From assembly GCA_007127275.1 (NCBI GenBank), contig SKZP01000199.1:1-7367 (forward strand): a stretch of DNA of 7,367 bases, in the 5' to 3' direction. This document shows positions 6,201-7,367 of this stretch, one piece after another (position 1 is the stretch's first letter; each line of letters starts with the position of its first letter). The DNA comes from Planctomycetota bacterium (GTDB taxonomy: Bacteria; Planctomycetota; UBA8742; SKZP01). The notes beneath the pieces were generated by a model, which did not search any database, was not told where the DNA came from, and saw only the letters and a list, made by a program, of their open reading frames with translations. The position numbers and the translations under genes are program-made.

Positions 6201-7367
6201 CTTCGGCGGCAGCAACCGACTCGTCGCCACGCGCGGTACCGACTTGCTGCGACAGTTCAACCTCGGTAGCGGGGAGGTCGACCGCGAGCTGGCAAACGGC
6301 GAGGCGCGAGTCCTTTCGCTGGCACGCAGCCACCGGGCGAGCCTCGACTTCCTTGTGGCCGGCGCCGCCGACGGGGTCGCACGGGCACACGCCGAGCGCG
6401 GTCCCGTGCGCCACACGTTCGACCACTTCCAGGGCGAGGCGGAAATCACCGCCGTCGCCCACACCGGCTCGGGAGCGGACGCGCGCGTGGTCGTCGCCAC
6501 CTCACACGGCCACGCTCTCGTCGCGAACCAGTTTCTTCGCGAAGCGGACTTCACCGTTGCCGACTCCAACAGCGCCCTGCACGCCGCGGCGGTCACGGGG
6601 GACGGGAACATGTTGCTGCTCGCTGGAGACGACGGCAAGGTGCGACTCTACGCAATGACCGGGCTGCGCGAAGGTCGCCGGTTGGCCACACTCGAGGGCC
6701 ACCACGGGCCGGTGCACGACCTTACCGTCTCCGCCGACGACCGCTACGCCGTCTCCGCTTCCGCCGACGGCACGCTGGCGGTTTGGGACCTGCGCCGTGA
6801 GCGAAAACTGACTCGCTTGCTCGGCCACGGTGCCGCGGTCACCGGCAGCCTCTTCAGCGGCGACGGCCGCTACCTGATCAGCGCCTCGCTCGACGGCACC
6901 CTTCGCGTCTGGGACGCCCACGAGGACTTCAAGCCCGTGCTCACCGTAGACTTCTACACCGACGCCGAATACGAAGCCGAAATCCAGCGCCTCCACGACG
7001 CCTTCACGCCGCTGGTCCTCCGCGCCAAGGAGCTGGGCCGCTGCCTGCGCATCGGATCCAACCACGGATCTCTCTCCGACCGGATCATGAACCGCTACGG
7101 CGACACGCCCATGGGCATGGTCGAGTCGGCCATGGAGTTTCTGCGCATCGCGTTCATTAGGGGCGTTGACCCAAATTCATCTTTTGCGTTTACGTCTGCG
7201 CCGGCTTCGATTAAGGCTTTTACCAGTTCGGGATTTCTGGATCTGACTGCTTTTGTAAGGGGAGTCCACCCGTATCTGGCCTGGACGTTCACCTCCGCTC
7301 CGGCTTCAATGAGACAATTAATTATTTCCATGGAGTTTCTGCGCATCGCGTTCATTAGGGGCGTTGA
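3262..7367 (+). CDS. membrane Ser/Thr protein kinase with zinc ribbon and WD40 propeller; 3' part chimeric, no stop
   Basis: A Hanks-type kinase whose frame stays open to the window edge (1368 codons). Residues 1-60 are a helical N-terminal module. CVGC (67-70) and CPRC (87-90) form a zinc ribbon, followed by a Ser/Pro-rich linker with PPPPP (154-158). The kinase domain spans about 187-455: glycine loop GKGGMG (199-204), Lys221 in AIK, Glu240 of helix C, HRDIKPDN (313-320), DFG (334-336), Thr348/350/356 in the activation loop and APE (361-363). All catalytic residues are present, so it should be active. A transmembrane helix (526-550) is followed by an acidic linker (about 552-598) and a long helical, partly coiled-coil region (about 598-930). 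Six WD40-like blades (about 974-1220) include two clear ones ending in AVWDL and RVWDA. The kinase should be cytoplasmic and the propeller outside. From about residue 1230 the frame reads as IspG, and after about 1296 as antisense ankyrin sequence, so the true kinase C-terminus is missing. The kinase assignment is very secure. The product after about 6920 is not. Confidence 0.85.
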   Translation, partial: MLKVAAYSKLAVEAGIIPADQMRRVFSQYQAAGGDEPFETWAVKAGLLTESAIDRLRVAFGEAAFRCVGCQEKLKGDELVGEIHVACPRCGHDTFRRVRGTKGMHSASAESDAELDRTVEGSRGDSQHKAPSTSETAFEINASGSPSDSAGGSPPPPPQTQASPATVQATGTEPQPHDFERGLQPGQRIGNWEIIRMAGKGGMGAVYQARNPDLDQYAAIKVLNANYLESSQQVTRFREEARACAKLEHPNIIQVKDFGTLHGRAYLILQWVEGGSIGDRLKQFGPLQLEDFLDIAIQTCRGLGEAHNHGVIHRDIKPDNIMISAKDGRVKVADFGLAKSLEAKEGLTATGAFLGTPAYMAPEQINNENIHATTDIYALGGTFYTMLTGKVPFKAASVATVLHMHIAQEFPDVREVAEGVPEALAELLKRMCAKKQEDRIQTLDDVAAELEGIYAGLTDGGQRLAELKRAGGGSSGSGFVASRDGGLVGDTLDSKERVGERKKQQPSKQASKEEQPEQPKRRTDQLLPVFLALAVFVGLVAVAVAYLLITADGDEPLAENGQNDEDGPRAEENGEGSSGNDGRGEEDENDKGSNGEMEKTLEEAVEEVATSGTLAEAQRKITEIEEVLADGEISAARRTRLEGNLESLREKLPVLEQGDELHTAALEATNEAEARKAAATLAAFLEEYPLMRRRFHESLIHLDEILDEPAVPARHETVAGWRQEVLAANHSLERALDGDSFARMQFHSRRARWVLDELDEWISAEAQPAQRRRLQRPRNRLQSTLQTATTHTQAYARFERVMETANETLDAVEREMTASEPDLERIASAKRVAPERLEQLREARDASIVDYAEVRDAFDEVLERLHRVERFDMVEALPERARLWTERAGALDHPVAATRFVRELRRELEARPAWVPFLEGSLEVASQVAELELEPVDTDSAEPDLPPKTVRFQNAGPLILRQVVAAETWGGSGEVRDVSFFGGSNRLVATRGTDLLRQFNLGSGEVDRELANGEARVLSLARSHRASLDFLVAGAADGVARAHAERGPVRHTFDHFQGEAEITAVAHTGSGADARVVVATSHGHALVANQFLREADFTVADSNSALHAAAVTGDGNMLLLAGDDGKVRLYAMTGLREGRRLATLEGHHGPVHDLTVSADDRYAVSASADGTLAVWDLRRERKLTRLLGHGAAVTGSLFSGDGRYLISASLDGTLRVWDAHEDFKPVLTVDFYTDAEYEAEIQRLHDAFTPLVLRAKELGRCLRIGSNHGSLSDRIMNRYGDTPMGMVESAMEFLRIAFIRGVDPNSSFAFTSAPASIKAFTSSGFLDLTAFVRGVHPYLAWTFTSAPASMRQLIISMEFLRIAFIRGV
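6946..7149 (+). pseudogene. ispG: internal fragment of IspG (HMBPP synthase), fused in frame
   Basis: The kinase frame here reads [19 protein letters not shown], then TPLV, KELGR and [19 protein letters not shown], then [16 protein letters not shown] recognise this from long-form IspG (GcpE/HDS), the iron-sulfur enzyme that makes HMBPP from MEcPP in the non-mevalonate isoprenoid pathway. The [10 protein letters not shown]...YGD-P-GMVESA-EF block is highly conserved in planctomycete, chlamydial and plant forms. Only about 68 residues are present. The N-terminal TIM-barrel start and the C-terminal cysteines that bind the cluster are both absent, so it cannot be an active enzyme as it stands. 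The left boundary is uncertain (about 6920-6950). The match ends near 7149, where sequence antisense to an ankyrin gene takes over. It is either a real gene scrap or an assembly join. The family call comes from memory of the motif, not from a search. Confidence 0.7.
7095..7367 (-). CDS. ankyrin-repeat protein, partial (start lies beyond window edge)
   Basis: On the minus strand the frame is open from the right edge ([13 protein letters not shown]...) to a TAG at 7095-7097, giving 90 codons. It reads as ankyrin repeats: STPLMNA...LIEAGAEVN, then [10 protein letters not shown]...[15 protein letters not shown], then [13 protein letters not shown] again. The TPL, LIEAGA-VN and roughly 33-residue spacing are diagnostic. 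Ankyrin repeats are protein-interaction scaffolds, and no specific partner can be named. Genuine ankyrin sequence covers only about 7130-7367. The last 11 codons ([11 protein letters not shown]) are just the antisense of the IspG-like segment, so the C-terminus is not real. By hand count 7170-7327 is about 48% GC, against about 73% at 6721-6780, so this piece probably comes from another genomic region or organism. The ATG at 7353-7355 falls inside a repeat and is unlikely to be the true start. Confidence 0.62.
   Translation of the reverse strand, partial: STPLMNAMRRNSMEIINCLIEAGAEVNVQARYGWTPLTKAVRSRNPELVKALIEAGADVNAKDEFGSTPLMNAMRRNSMADSTMPMGVSP
7130..7169. repeat. 40-bp direct repeat, copy 1
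   Basis: This is identical over all 40 bases to 7328-7367. The period is 198 bp, exactly 66 codons or two 33-residue ankyrin units. On the minus strand it encodes [13 protein letters not shown]. Its first 20 bases, read on the plus strand, also fit the IspG motif AMEFLRI, so this copy sits on the junction between the two. Confidence 0.9.
7328..7367. repeat. 40-bp direct repeat, copy 2, ending at window edge
   Basis: Perfect second copy of 7130-7169. It ends at the last base of the window, so its true length is unknown. A sequence that stops inside an exact repeat is typical of a contig that broke at an unresolved repeat. Confidence 0.9.

Noticed and set aside
4066..7065. Four long minus-strand frames (4066-4815, 4990-5640, 5686-6462, 6502-7065)
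   Set aside because: All lie opposite the kinase-WD40 frame, whose motifs are unambiguous. The reverse frames show no domains and mirror its codon bias.
1..7367. CRISPR array, tRNA or rRNA genes
   Set aside because: No regularly spaced short repeats, no cloverleaf or conserved rRNA segments were seen. The only direct repeat of note is the 40-bp ankyrin pair.
3262..7367. A genuine new fusion of kinase, WD40, IspG and a novel C-terminal domain
   Set aside because: The C-terminal part after about 7150 is the reverse of a clear ankyrin coding sequence, and the IspG part lacks both ends. GC breaks and shared-repeat joins favour an artefact.

Overview
This is a GC-rich window, about 65-70% GC over most of its length by eye. 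The gene content suggests a member of the Planctomycetota. It has a DUF1570-type secreted metallopeptidase-like protein and a very large Ser/Thr kinase with a zinc ribbon, a transmembrane segment and a WD40 propeller. It also has a stretch resembling the long-form IspG found in planctomycetes, chlamydiae and plants. The assignment rests on recognised sequence style, not on a search.

Layout, left to right: (1) 23-568, minus strand, a small predicted lipoprotein of unknown family. (2) 569-1034, noncoding, with a 219-bp palindrome-rich repeat (714-932) that has 16-bp perfect inverted ends and a 28-bp hairpin. (3) 1035-2543, minus strand, an exported HExxH metallopeptidase-like protein with TPR-like repeats. 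(4) 2544-3261, a 718-bp divergent intergenic region carrying a 175-bp MITE-like element (2773-2947) with 26-bp terminal inverted repeats and a TAA target duplication, plus several GC-rich hairpins. (5) 3262 to the right edge, plus strand, one uninterrupted frame. It encodes a membrane-anchored protein kinase with a long helical region and a WD40 propeller up to about residue 1220. From about residue 1230 the same frame reads as an internal piece of IspG. From about 7150 it reads as the antisense of an ankyrin-repeat gene. (6) 7095-7367, minus strand, the ankyrin-repeat frame, open at the window edge.

The lipoprotein, the peptidase-like protein and the kinase's C-terminal half are all predicted outside the cytoplasmic membrane. 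Nothing in the sequence ties them into one pathway. The kinase is transcribed divergently from the peptidase gene, and the two minus-strand genes are too far apart to be an obvious operon.

The most notable signal is the right end. Kinase-WD40, IspG core and antisense ankyrin sequence are joined within about 450 bp. There is a sharp drop in GC, a roughly 20-bp segment at the second junction that fits both partners, and a 40-bp perfect repeat whose second copy ends exactly at the last base. I read this as a probable assembly chimera or contig-end artefact, less likely a real rearrangement. It should not be taken as a new fusion protein without read support. I found no convincing new defence or mobile system. 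The two intergenic repeat elements are the best candidates for undescribed real biology.
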